Source: Chloroflexi bacterium GWB2_54_36 (GTDB lineage Bacteria; Chloroflexota; Anaerolineae; Anaerolineales; Anaerolineaceae). Taken from it: a DNA stretch of 64,000 nucleotides. Positions 17,142 to 26,154 of this stretch are shown here, piece after piece. The position numbers and the translations under genes were made by a program. How positions within the stretch are numbered: the first letter of the stretch is position 1; each line of letters starts with the position of its first letter. The stretch covers positions 1-64,000 of the forward strand of contig MGMG01000088.1 of the NCBI GenBank assembly GCA_001796355.1, in the 5' to 3' direction. The notes beneath the pieces were generated by a model. That model saw nothing but the letters and a program-made list of their open reading frames with translations. It did no database searches and had not been told where the DNA came from.

Positions 17142-20100
17142 GAGTTTGCCTCCTGACAGTTGTGTACCAGGTTCAATGCAACAATCGCGCCAAGCTGCCG
17201 GCGAATATTGACATCCGTTGGAGCGAGGTCGGCAGCGCGCCTGAGCATGGTCTCCGCTGCCAGATAATCTTTACCGTCGCGCAGGATCAAGCCAGCCTGA
17301 TAAAACGAGCGGTAATCCTCGGGAGCGGTGCGCATGGCTTGTTGATAAGCTGCCAACGCCTGTGAGAAGTCACGCTGGTTGGTAAAGACCCTGCCCAGGT
17401 CGAGGTAGGCATCGGATTGGTTAGGCGCCAGCCGGGCTGATTCAGTCAGATGATGCACAGATTTATCCAACTGGCCCGAGTCGGCAAACAGCCGGCCAAG
17501 TAATAAATGAATTTCAGCGCTTTGCGGATCAAGACGTAAGGCTAACAACGCAGCTTTTTCAGCTTCAGCAGCCCTGCCGCTTTCAGCCAGCGCTGCGGCA
17601 TAGGTGCTGATCACCTGATCATTATCCGGGTAGCGTTCGGCCAGCGGCTGCAGCACTTGGACTGCCGCCTCAGCGCCCTGCAACCGGTAGATAAACCGGG
17701 CGCGTTCGCTTTCCAGCGCCAGCATTCCAGGCATTTCTTCAACCGCTTTGTCGAGCGTTGCAAGCGCTTCCTTGTCCTTGCCGCGGGCTGCTAGGACCTT
17801 ACTGACCAGCAAGCGAGGCTCCGAGACCATAGGCGCCATTTTCTCAGCTTCGCGCGCAAAATCCATGGCCTTACGATCATCTCCGGCAGCCAGCAGGATC
17901 TCGCCGCTGAGAACCAATCCTTTATAGGATTCTTCCCCGCTGTGCTGAGCTGCCTGGGCAGCCGCTTTGAGCGCATCGGCGTACTGCTTATTGGCAAATA
18001 AAGCACGGCCATAATTCAACCAGGCCAAGGCGTGTGTCGGGGCGATTTGGACGGCTTTGGCAAGCACTCCTACCGCTTTTGGAGCATCTTTCAGGGTCTG
18101 GTAAACCGCGCCCAGTTCGAGCGCAATATCCAGGTTGGCTGGCATCAATTCCAGAGTCTTTTCCAGGTGTTTCCTGGCGGCTTCCGGTTCATGGATTTGC
18201 TGCGCCAGGGTGGCTGCCCAATGCTGCCAGCCAGCTTCATTTGGCCAGTAGATCAGGGCGGTTTCGACTGCTTCCAGGGCTCGGCCGATATCACCTGATT
18301 TTTCAGAAGACTTCGCCAGGGCGATATGGCATACCGGATTTTTCGGTTCGAGGGCGACAGCCCGCAAAGCAGCTTGCTGGTTGTAATCCAGCCGATTCTC
18401 AAGATCGACAGTTGCCAATTGGACGCAAACCTGCGCATGATCGTTGAATTGATCGCCAACTTGGCAAGCCCCCTCACCATTTCCAGTGCGATTGAGCGCC
18501 AATACCAGCGCCGCGGCGTCATCGCCTGTCATGGAAAGGGCGGCAAATCCGCGAACACTGGCTGGTGATGGTTGGAATACCGCCTCCCCGCGCACTTTCC
18601 ACCGCTCGATTTCCGTGGCGTTATTCATTTTGCTCAGTTCGGTTATCAATTGTGAGAAGCGTGTGTAGGTTTTCTGGCTGATGACTGTTTCATCAGGCAG
18701 GTGGGCTTCGCATCCCAGTGCAGAACCGGTCAGTTTCCACTCAGCCGCCCGGACCATCGCGCGTGATTGACGCAGCAGCGCCAGGGGTTGGGCCGGCTGC
18801 CGGCGAAGGACGGCATCCAGCAATTGGCTGACATCCGCCCAGCGATAGAGTTCAGCGGCAGCTTCAGCCAAACCCAGCAGGGTACTTTCAGGTGTCTGTG
18901 GTTGGAGTTGATCACGGTCAGAGCGGATCGATTTACTTTTCAACCCCGGGCTGACGCGCCGCCACAGGTCCGCGTACAGCTCCTCCGCCTCGGCGAAATC
19001 GCCAGTGCGGGCCATTACCCGCACTCGGGCAGCCAATAATCGGGTTTCATCAGGGTTAAATTTCAGACCCTTATTGATTTTGCGGTATGCCAAATGTACA
19101 TCACCCTGCTCGAGGGCGTGTTCAGCTTGCAGGCTGAACAACCCGCTCAACCAGGGATTAGTTTCGGTAAACTCATTTGTATTGGCTTCGATGGTTGCCA
19201 ATGCGAGGGCGCGATCGTTCTGTAAAAGTTTGGCAGCCAGTTCAGCCCCTACAAAGCGGTATTCAGCATTCCCGGGATCAAGTTCGATGGTCTTCTCAGC
19301 ATGCACAAAGGCCTCGCCGAGGTTGTCAACCTTTTGCAGCAGGTGAGTGAAGCGCTGGTGAATATCGACCGGGGTTGCAGCGATGGCAAATGTAGACAGG
19401 CCAGTACTTGTTTTCGCAGCTGTCGGGCTGCCGGCCATATTGGCCGCCTCGCTGAGTTGCAGTGCTTGTTGGAGTGAGGTGATCGCTGCCTGGCTCCGAT
19501 TTAACTGATCCAGTAAATCGGATTGGAAGGTGTGATAGGCAGCCTCATTGGGGTTGGCACGGATGGCGCGTTGCGTCAAATCCAACGCCTGGTCATACTT
19601 ATGGATGTCCTTATTCAGGACTGCCAGTTCGAATAGAAGGGTCGCATCCGGCTCGCCATTTACTGTGGCAGCCTTCTCCAGAGTCGAAAGTGCGCTGGCG
19701 TTATCGTTCATTTGCAGGAAGGTGTTTGCCGCTTTGCGCAACTGAGCTACCGTCACGGATGGCTCTTCAACCACTTTGGAGAGTTCCTCCCGACTGCCCT
19801 CCAGGTTGCCGTTGGCTAACAACACTTCGGCAAGCGACAGGCGCAAATCAACCGTTTCTGGTTGTACCTCGACTGCGGCCTTTAGCGCCTGGATGGCTTT
19901 ATCGAGCTGCTGGATACGCAGCATCAAGTTGGCGTACCAGGTCAAATTGTTGATATCATCGGGCGCCAACGCCAGTGTCTGTTCCGCGGCAGCCGCGGCG
20001 GCTTCAGCCAGGTTGCCTTCCGCGAATGCGTCAGCCAGCAGCCGGTTCAACCCGAGCGATTCGGGTTTGGCGGTTACCGCATTTTGCAGCGAAGCCAATG

Positions 20101-22579
20101 CCGTCTCGACCTGGCCCAGGTTTAATGCGGATCGACCCAGACCTGCTTGCATGCGCCAGTACCATTCTTCCTGAACAGCCTCGCGGAGTTCGATCAACTG
20201 GCTATACGCACCGAATGCGGGTTCGTTCTCACCGCGCAGCAGCGAAACCTCTGCTGCCAAAAGGCGTGCTTCGAAATATTGCGGCTGCAAAGCAACCGCT
20301 TGTTGCAAGGCATTAAAGGCTTGCGCCATTTTATTGAGGTCAACAACCAGTTGCTCATCAGCCAGGTAAGCTTCGGGGTCGCCCATCAGCGACTCAGCGT
20401 ACAGAACATACCATTCAGCTTTGGGATTCTCCGATTGCAGCGCAATTTCAAGAATCGACAACCCTTCCTCGATTATGCCTTCTTTGAGCAGTAATTTCGC
20501 ATGCAGGTAAGCCAATTCAGCGTGCACGCGCCATCTGCCGCGCGCCTTCACGACCACATCCAGGGCTTCCTGCTTGTAACCTAGCGTAATCAGGGCTTCC
20601 GCCAGCGCCAGTGCAATTTGAACCGATTCCGGCGCCAGCCGGGCGGACTGTCGCAGGAACGGGAGCGCGTCGGACATTTGGTTGATGTCGAGATAGGCCT
20701 GCCCAAGGGCGTAATGCAGGTCAGCGGAATCAGGCGCGGTCAGCACCGCCTCTCGCAATGTTTCCAGCATTTGTTGGGTGTCGCCTTTACGGCGGTAGGC
20801 CTCTGCCAGCTCGAACCAGGGCATATATTCTTCCGGGATTAGCATGGTCGCTTTCGACAAGTGAGCAATCGCGGTTTCCAGGTCGCCCTGCGCCAGGGCT
20901 GCTTTTCCCATCAGGGTAAAGGCCATGCCGTGGTCGGGGTTATCCGCCAGAATGCTCTCACAAGTTGAATTGGCTTCAGCAAATTCCTGAGCGCCAATCG
21001 CAGTCGCAGCCAACGTCAGCTTGTCGTCCACTGCTGGGGTTTGAGTCATCTGCACGACTTTGCGCCGCTCTTCCAGGGCGGCTTCCCAATCTTCCCGATC
21101 TTCCCAAACCTCTGCCAGTTTTCGCAGGTGTTCCGGCTGATCCGGTTGTAAAAGAATGGCTCGCAACCGGTAATTGACCGATTTTTCATCGTTGCCTAAT
21201 CCATGGCTTGCTTCTGAGAGCCAGCCAAGTAGCCTGACATCTTCTGGGCGTACCGCAAGGAAACGCTCCGCGGCTTCGATGGCCTCGGCGTGCAAACCTT
21301 GACTGGTCAAGGTTGCCAGCAAAGCGCTGGGATCCCAATCCAATACATATTGGCCTTTCAAAACAAACGGATTCTGGTCGACCTCATCCAGCCATGTGTT
21401 GACAGCCTTCCGGGCATCATTTTGCCCCTCGCGGTCATCCCCGGCAGCAGATTTTGATGCACCTTTGCCAATGCGGGCAGCGATGGTTCCTTGATTATTG
21501 GGTAAGCCAGCCAGGCGGGTGCTGATAATGCCATCGCCTCCTACAAACAGGGCTTCATTCATCAATTGAGTAGATACCGGCATCTGCGCCATCAAGTCAG
21601 CGCATTCCTGATATACCGCGTCGTTCATTTTCCCTTCGCGGTCGATGACCGTTGCCATTTGCAGGGTAGATCCGACCAGCCAGTGCTGCAACAGCCTGCG
21701 GGTCTTATCCAGGTAAATCCCTGCCTGCAACGGCCGGCCGGCGATCTGGTACAAGGTGGCTGCCAGTTGATTGTCCAGCACCTTGCGCGAGGCTGTAACC
21801 CATTCGGCATGATCTGGTTGAAAAGGTTCTTCCAGAGCTGCGAAAAAGTCTCGACCAGTAACCAGCAATTGATCGGCAATTCCGGAAGCCAGCGCAAAGC
21901 GGCCTTTCCCGGTTAAATAGCGTAACCATTCCACCTGGTATTCGACGACCAGTTGGCTCATCAGATCATGGATCATCTGGACCTGAGTCTGGAGATCCAG
22001 TGGGTTGCTCAAAATAATGTGCGAGATCCAATCAATGGCCGGGTGCATGGAATCTTGCGGCAACAACGATTCCAGGAAGTCCCATTTGTCCGAGATCATA
22101 CCGTACAGGCAGGCCAGCGGGGTTTGCCATAATTCGACCAGGCTGCTGGTAGATTTATTTTGAACCGAAAGCAACTCGTTTAAAAAACCACGCCAGGACT
22201 GCGTTTTTCGGCGGCGTTCGCGCAGCGCCAATGCCAGCAAACCGGCTTGAGCCAGATTGGCAGGCGGCTGACTGTTGTGCAGTGTATTTTCCAATACCTC
22301 TAACGCTTGTTTGCGCAGCGAAACTTCGATCCCGGGAATATGCTCCGCGGTCAAATCCGCAAAACTGACCCGGTTGCCTAGCGGCCGTAAAGCAAGGCTG
22401 GCTGGACTCCAGGAAGTCGGGATGACGCTTTCATCCGACAAGACGGAATGCAAAAATTCCGGCTGTTGGAGTGAATTCCACACCAACGCATCTTCTGATA
22501 AAGCAGCCAGCACATACGGTGCGTCTGCTGGAGACAAGACCCGCCTGAGTTCAACCAAAATTTCCGCAGGTTGCATCAT
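17132..22579 (-). CDS. Giant TPR-repeat protein (1815 aa)
   Basis: After a non-repetitive first 400 residues, almost the whole protein is tetratricopeptide repeats (for example ALAQGDLETAIAHLSKATML and ALGQAYLDINQMSDALPFLR), probably more than 30, forming a long superhelix. No signal peptide or membrane helix is seen, so it is a cytosolic scaffold or sensor. The start ATG follows AGGAGCG. It lies between the small membrane protein and the caspase-like peptidase and is coupled to the latter by a ten-base overlap, which suggests the two products bind each other. Pairs of TPR proteins and caspase-like peptidases are known in bacterial death and defence modules; that link is inference here. Confidence 0.8.
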   Translation of the reverse strand: MMQPAEILVELRRVLSPADAPYVLAALSEDALVWNSLQQPEFLHSVLSDESVIPTSWSPASLALRPLGNRVSFADLTAEHIPGIEVSLRKQALEVLENTLHNSQPPANLAQAGLLALALRERRRKTQSWRGFLNELLSVQNKSTSSLVELWQTPLACLYGMISDKWDFLESLLPQDSMHPAIDWISHIILSNPLDLQTQVQMIHDLMSQLVVEYQVEWLRYLTGKGRFALASGIADQLLVTGRDFFAALEEPFQPDHAEWVTASRKVLDNQLAATLYQIAGRPLQAGIYLDKTRRLLQHWLVGSTLQMATVIDREGKMNDAVYQECADLMAQMPVSTQLMNEALFVGGDGIISTRLAGLPNNQGTIAARIGKGASKSAAGDDREGQNDARKAVNTWLDEVDQNPFVLKGQYVLDWDPSALLATLTSQGLHAEAIEAAERFLAVRPEDVRLLGWLSEASHGLGNDEKSVNYRLRAILLQPDQPEHLRKLAEVWEDREDWEAALEERRKVVQMTQTPAVDDKLTLAATAIGAQEFAEANSTCESILADNPDHGMAFTLMGKAALAQGDLETAIAHLSKATMLIPEEYMPWFELAEAYRRKGDTQQMLETLREAVLTAPDSADLHYALGQAYLDINQMSDALPFLRQSARLAPESVQIALALAEALITLGYKQEALDVVVKARGRWRVHAELAYLHAKLLLKEGIIEEGLSILEIALQSENPKAEWYVLYAESLMGDPEAYLADEQLVVDLNKMAQAFNALQQAVALQPQYFEARLLAAEVSLLRGENEPAFGAYSQLIELREAVQEEWYWRMQAGLGRSALNLGQVETALASLQNAVTAKPESLGLNRLLADAFAEGNLAEAAAAAAEQTLALAPDDINNLTWYANLMLRIQQLDKAIQALKAAVEVQPETVDLRLSLAEVLLANGNLEGSREELSKVVEEPSVTVAQLRKAANTFLQMNDNASALSTLEKAATVNGEPDATLLFELAVLNKDIHKYDQALDLTQRAIRANPNEAAYHTFQSDLLDQLNRSQAAITSLQQALQLSEAANMAGSPTAAKTSTGLSTFAIAATPVDIHQRFTHLLQKVDNLGEAFVHAEKTIELDPGNAEYRFVGAELAAKLLQNDRALALATIEANTNEFTETNPWLSGLFSLQAEHALEQGDVHLAYRKINKGLKFNPDETRLLAARVRVMARTGDFAEAEELYADLWRRVSPGLKSKSIRSDRDQLQPQTPESTLLGLAEAAAELYRWADVSQLLDAVLRRQPAQPLALLRQSRAMVRAAEWKLTGSALGCEAHLPDETVISQKTYTRFSQLITELSKMNNATEIERWKVRGEAVFQPSPASVRGFAALSMTGDDAAALVLALNRTGNGEGACQVGDQFNDHAQVCVQLATVDLENRLDYNQQAALRAVALEPKNPVCHIALAKSSEKSGDIGRALEAVETALIYWPNEAGWQHWAATLAQQIHEPEAARKHLEKTLELMPANLDIALELGAVYQTLKDAPKAVGVLAKAVQIAPTHALAWLNYGRALFANKQYADALKAAAQAAQHSGEESYKGLVLSGEILLAAGDDRKAMDFAREAEKMAPMVSEPRLLVSKVLAARGKDKEALATLDKAVEEMPGMLALESERARFIYRLQGAEAAVQVLQPLAERYPDNDQVISTYAAALAESGRAAEAEKAALLALRLDPQSAEIHLLLGRLFADSGQLDKSVHHLTESARLAPNQSDAYLDLGRVFTNQRDFSQALAAYQQAMRTAPEDYRSFYQAGLILRDGKDYLAAETMLRRAADLAPTDVNIRRQLGAIVALNLVHNCQEANSCL

Positions 22580-22625
22580 CGCTCCTGTTCTCTAAAGGGA
22601 GGAAACAAACGCCAAAAAAAGCTGG

Positions 22626-22955
22626 CTATCGGAGCTGCAGGGCTAAACCGTACGAAGCAGCCAGCAGCAGCAATCCAATGATGATCAGAAAGACGCCTAT
22701 GCCGGCGGCTGATTTAATCAAGCCGTTCAACGATTCAACCAGCGTTGACGCATTGCCAACCAGTCCGGCAACCTCTTCCGCGATCCCTTTTTGTGCCAGG
22801 GTTGCTGTTTGCTCAGCGATTTTGCGCACATCGCCGCCCAACACCCGCGAGATCAGGACGATTACCCCGATAATGATCAAAAGGACGCCGATGATCAGCG
22901 CAACCCCGGCCAAAATCAAAAAAAACTCGGTTGAAGTCAAACTTAAAATGTTCAT
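22626..22955 (-). CDS. Small two-helix membrane protein
   Basis: 109 residues from the ATG at 22955, six bases after AGGAGG. The track start at 23006 lies inside the sigma-54 promoter and cannot be used. Two hydrophobic helices (about 10-36, FFLILAGVALIIGVLLIIIG, and about 84-106, GIGVFLIIIGLLLLAASYG) flank a soluble amphipathic stretch (DVRKIAEQTATLAQKGIAEEVAGLV). It is the first gene under the sigma-54 promoter and precedes the TPR and peptidase genes. It could anchor the TPR protein or be a pore or signalling subunit; I do not recognise the family. Confidence 0.7.
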   Translation of the reverse strand: MNILSLTSTEFFLILAGVALIIGVLLIIIGVIVLISRVLGGDVRKIAEQTATLAQKGIAEEVAGLVGNASTLVESLNGLIKSAAGIGVFLIIIGLLLLAASYGLALQLR

Positions 22956-22989
22956 TCCCATCCTCCTATACTCTGTCAGATGGGAATGA

Positions 22990-23005
22990 TGCAAGTAACG
23001 TGCCA
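22990..23005 (-). promoter_or_regulatory. Sigma-54 (-24/-12) promoter of the effector genes
   Basis: Read on the minus strand: TGGCAC-GTTAC-TTGCA, a full match to the -24/-12 consensus with correct spacing. It lies between the activator stop and the small membrane protein gene, giving a leader of about 20 bases. Confidence 0.9.
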
Positions 23006-23011
23006 AATTAA

Positions 23012-24193
23012 TTATGCTGGCTGATTTTTGTGGGCGATATCAGATGGTAAATCGGGCAGGTCGATGGTTTGACCGTCGCTGAACAGGATAGCATGTTCAA
23101 TCGCGTGGCTTAACTCACGGATATTTCCCGGCCAGTTGTAGCTCATCAGGGCTTCCATGGCGCGCGGGCTGATATTCTCTACATTCTGCCCCATTTTGAC
23201 ATTGCGCCGGCGCAGGAAGAAACCGACCAGTTCCGGAATATCATCCTTCCGTTCGCGCAACGGAGGCAGATGCATATCCACCACCTTCAAACGATAATAG
23301 AGATCGGAACGGAACTCCTCGGCAGCGATCATGTCTTTCAGGTTGCGGTTACTGGCTGCCAGCAGTTGGACGTCGACTTTGATCAGGGTGGTGCCGCCAA
23401 CCCGGCGGAAGGCGCTTTCCTCTATCGCGCGCAGCAGTTTTGCCTGCATGTCCAGCGGCATGGACGAAATTTCATCCAAAAAGAGCACGCCGCCATCCGC
23501 CACTTCCATTAAACCGTGTTTGCGCTTCTCGGCGCTGGTAAACGCCCCGGCTTCATAGCCAAATAATTCCGATTCAAGCACCGTGCTTTGAATGGCAGCG
23601 CAATTGATGGCGATGTAGGGTTTGTTTGCGCGGGGTCCGCTGGCATGGATGTACTGCGCAAGCACATCTTTTCCGACTCCGGTCTCGCCTGTGATCAGCA
23701 CCGAAACCTGCATCTGACCGGCGCGCTGGGCAAATTCCAGCATCCGCTTGAACTCCGGGTTCTGCCCCTGGACAAAGTCGAGGTTGTTTTTCTGCACCTC
23801 GCGAAAATGGGCCAGTTCGCGCCGCATCCGGACGGTTTCGAAGGCGCGCTGGATGGAGGTTTCAAGTTGGTCCAACTTGAACGGCTTGGAAAGGAAGTCA
23901 TGCGCCCCATTTTTCATGGCATCGACCGCCATCTCGATATCACCGTGGGCAGTGATTATGATAATCGGCGGGCGCGTTGGCATATTGGCTGTTTCATAAA
24001 GCAGGCTGGGGCCGTAACCATCTGGCAAAGAAACATCGAGTACGACCACGTCGCCGTCACCCCGTTGCAGAAACTTGCGCGCCTCCGCCAGGGTGGCAGC
24101 GCCCAGCACTTCGTAATTGAGCGGAGTCAAATATTCGGATATATTCGCGCGGGCATTGTCTTCGTCATCGACGATCAAAACGGTGATAGACAT
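23012..24193 (-). CDS. NtrC-family sigma-54 activator lacking a DNA-binding domain
   Basis: 393 residues. The receiver domain (1-120) has Asp9/Asp10, phospho-acceptor Asp53 (VVVLDVSLPDG) and Lys in LSKPF. The AAA+ domain has Walker A GETGVGKD, a loop GAFTSA in place of the usual GAFTGA, and GGVLFLDEISSMPLDMQ. The protein ends at DLPSDIAHKNQPA soon after the AAA+ lid, with no Fis-type helix-turn-helix; family members normally run to about 450-480 residues. It presumably activates sigma-54 polymerase without binding an enhancer. It shares one base with the kinase stop, so kinase and regulator are co-translated partners. Confidence 0.92.
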   Translation of the reverse strand: MSITVLIVDDEDNARANISEYLTPLNYEVLGAATLAEARKFLQRGDGDVVVLDVSLPDGYGPSLLYETANMPTRPPIIIITAHGDIEMAVDAMKNGAHDFLSKPFKLDQLETSIQRAFETVRMRRELAHFREVQKNNLDFVQGQNPEFKRMLEFAQRAGQMQVSVLITGETGVGKDVLAQYIHASGPRANKPYIAINCAAIQSTVLESELFGYEAGAFTSAEKRKHGLMEVADGGVLFLDEISSMPLDMQAKLLRAIEESAFRRVGGTTLIKVDVQLLAASNRNLKDMIAAEEFRSDLYYRLKVVDMHLPPLRERKDDIPELVGFFLRRRNVKMGQNVENISPRAMEALMSYNWPGNIRELSHAIEHAILFSDGQTIDLPDLPSDIAHKNQPA

Positions 24194-26145
24194 CAGGCTT
24201 GGTCCTCAATGGTAGGTAAGGTTACGGTGAAAACAGTGCCGCCGGGGAAGGTGTTGACCGTTATGACCCCACGGTGAGCGGTAATAATTCGTTTGGTAAT
24301 CGCCAATCCCAGACCTGTACCGGTCGATTTGGTGGTGACAAACGGCTCAAATATTCTCCCCCGAATTTCATCGGGAATGCCGGGCCCATTGTCAGAAACT
24401 GCAATTTCCACTTGCTTTCGATTGGCGCCATCCGTGGTCACATCCAGTTTCACGGATAGTATACCGCCATTTTGGCTCATCGCGTCGGTTGCGTTGCTGA
24501 CCAGGTTGGTAAATACCTGCTCCAGAGCGCGCCAATCGCCCATCACCTTCGGCAGCCCTTCGGGTACCTGGTATACCGGATTCACATTCACCCGCGACAT
24601 GCGCGGACGCCAGCGCTCGATTACCCGCATAATCAGGCTGCCCATTTCAACTGGTTCCTGAAAGGGCTCGTAGGGTTTGGCATAGCTTTTAAGCACTTCC
24701 ATCTGGTGATGCAAGCGCTGGCAATCATTCTCCATGCGGTTGATCAGGTCAATGGAAGGGTGATCCGGCCCAAGTTTTCGCGCCAGTACCTGGGCTCCGG
24801 TGGAGATACTATTGATCGGATTGAGCACCTCGTGCGCAAAAACGCCCATGAATTCACCCAGGAGCGCCCGCTGCTCCAACTGACGAGTTTGAGTGCGGAT
24901 TTGTTCGTGTTCGCTGATGTCGCGGAAAATCACCACCACACCGGCAACGTGGCCATCGGATTCGTAAGAGAGAACTTTTACATCTGCCGGGAAGGTCTGC
25001 CCATCGCGGTGATGTATGGTAATGCTCTCCAGATTTGGGGTGGAAATTCCTTCTGCCGCGCTGGCCAGGACTGCCGCGATCCGGTCCGGGCTGATGAGGA
25101 TATTTTCTACAGGCTGTCCGGTGACCTCATGGTCGGTGTACCCCAGGATCAATTCCGCGGCTGGGTTAATCGCGGCAATGGTTAGATTGGGGTTCAGTAC
25201 CAGAATGCCATCCTGGACATATTCATACATGACCTCGCGCGCAGTCGTCTTGCGGGCGCTCTCGTGGATTTCTTTGGATAAATTTTCGCTGCGGATGGAA
25301 TTCTCGTAAGCCATATTGATATACGACCCAAGCAATTCCATCACCGCGACCAACAGCGGAGGGGGTTGAGAATCGATTCCGCCAACCGCCAGCAAACCGA
25401 TGGAAGCTTTTGGATCGCCCAGGGCTACGGATGCCACATAAAACAATCCACTAATCCGTGCAGAGCGGTGCAGTTCGGTGACCACTCGTTTACCAGGCAC
25501 CCAGACGTTGGAGCCTGCCAGACGCACCAGGTCACTGGCTGGCAGCGTCTCAGGGAAAAAGGAAATCCGCTCCTCGCTTTTTACTTTTCGCATCTCGGGG
25601 GCGTCATTTTGTGCCTGGTAAATGCAGACCAGATTGATATCGAACAACTCGCCCGGAATGGTGATCATCTGGCTCAAAGCTTGGTCCAGGTCCTGGTCAC
25701 GGACAATCTCAGGCAGGGTTTTCAATATATGAATGATCTTTTCCTGCCACTCCCGGGTGTTGGTCTGATGTTCCACCAAAGGGGTTATGCGGAGCACATA
25801 CCATTGACTGGCCATCTCCACCTGGGTGAAACGCACGACGACCGGCAGCGTTGGCCGGTTGCGTAATTTAAGCGCCAGTTGGATGGCTTCCCCGGTATCC
25901 AGCGCCGTAGGATCAAAATCGTCAAAAAGTACCACGTCTGGAGTGTTGGTTACTTCGGCAGCCGAGTAAGCGGTCAACACCAGGAAGGGACTGTTTGCGT
26001 GTAAAAATCGCCCCTGAGCCGCGTCGTACAGCAGCGCAGGTTCCGCCACCAAATCCAATAGTATCCGAGCCAGGCGCCCCGGGTCAATTTTTTGTGCTGG
26101 TTTGCCCCATAAGGCCTGGAACGGAGAAGGAGTTTTTTCTTTCAT
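24193..26145 (-). CDS. Cytosolic PAS/GAF sensor histidine kinase (NtrB-like)
   Basis: 650 residues with no membrane helix. In order: PAS-like domain (about 30-125), GAF-like domain (about 145-290), PAS domain (about 305-420, DGILVLNPNLTIAAINPAAELILGY), HisKA with phospho-acceptor His438 in FAHEVLNPINSIS, and HATPase (VSDNGPGIPDEI, TGTGLGLAITKRI). It sits directly between rpoN and the sigma-54 activator, ten bases from the former and overlapping the latter by one base. It should therefore phosphorylate that activator in response to an intracellular cue. The ligand is unknown; no haem or flavin motif was recognised. Confidence 0.92.
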   Translation of the reverse strand: MKEKTPSPFQALWGKPAQKIDPGRLARILLDLVAEPALLYDAAQGRFLHANSPFLVLTAYSAAEVTNTPDVVLFDDFDPTALDTGEAIQLALKLRNRPTLPVVVRFTQVEMASQWYVLRITPLVEHQTNTREWQEKIIHILKTLPEIVRDQDLDQALSQMITIPGELFDINLVCIYQAQNDAPEMRKVKSEERISFFPETLPASDLVRLAGSNVWVPGKRVVTELHRSARISGLFYVASVALGDPKASIGLLAVGGIDSQPPPLLVAVMELLGSYINMAYENSIRSENLSKEIHESARKTTAREVMYEYVQDGILVLNPNLTIAAINPAAELILGYTDHEVTGQPVENILISPDRIAAVLASAAEGISTPNLESITIHHRDGQTFPADVKVLSYESDGHVAGVVVIFRDISEHEQIRTQTRQLEQRALLGEFMGVFAHEVLNPINSISTGAQVLARKLGPDHPSIDLINRMENDCQRLHHQMEVLKSYAKPYEPFQEPVEMGSLIMRVIERWRPRMSRVNVNPVYQVPEGLPKVMGDWRALEQVFTNLVSNATDAMSQNGGILSVKLDVTTDGANRKQVEIAVSDNGPGIPDEIRGRIFEPFVTTKSTGTGLGLAITKRIITAHRGVITVNTFPGGTVFTVTLPTIEDQA

Positions 26146-26154
26146 GGAATAGGT

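Noticed and set aside
14466-22579. Type III-E CRISPR (TPR-CHAT, craspase-like) locus
   Set aside because: The TPR and caspase-like pair invites this reading, but there is no CRISPR array, no gRAMP/Cas7-11 effector and no Cas gene in the window, and the peptidase resembles C25 more than CHAT.
22626-23006. 126-residue version of the small membrane protein as in the ORF track
   Set aside because: Its first codons overlap the -24/-12 promoter; the ATG at 22955 has AGGAGG at the right distance.
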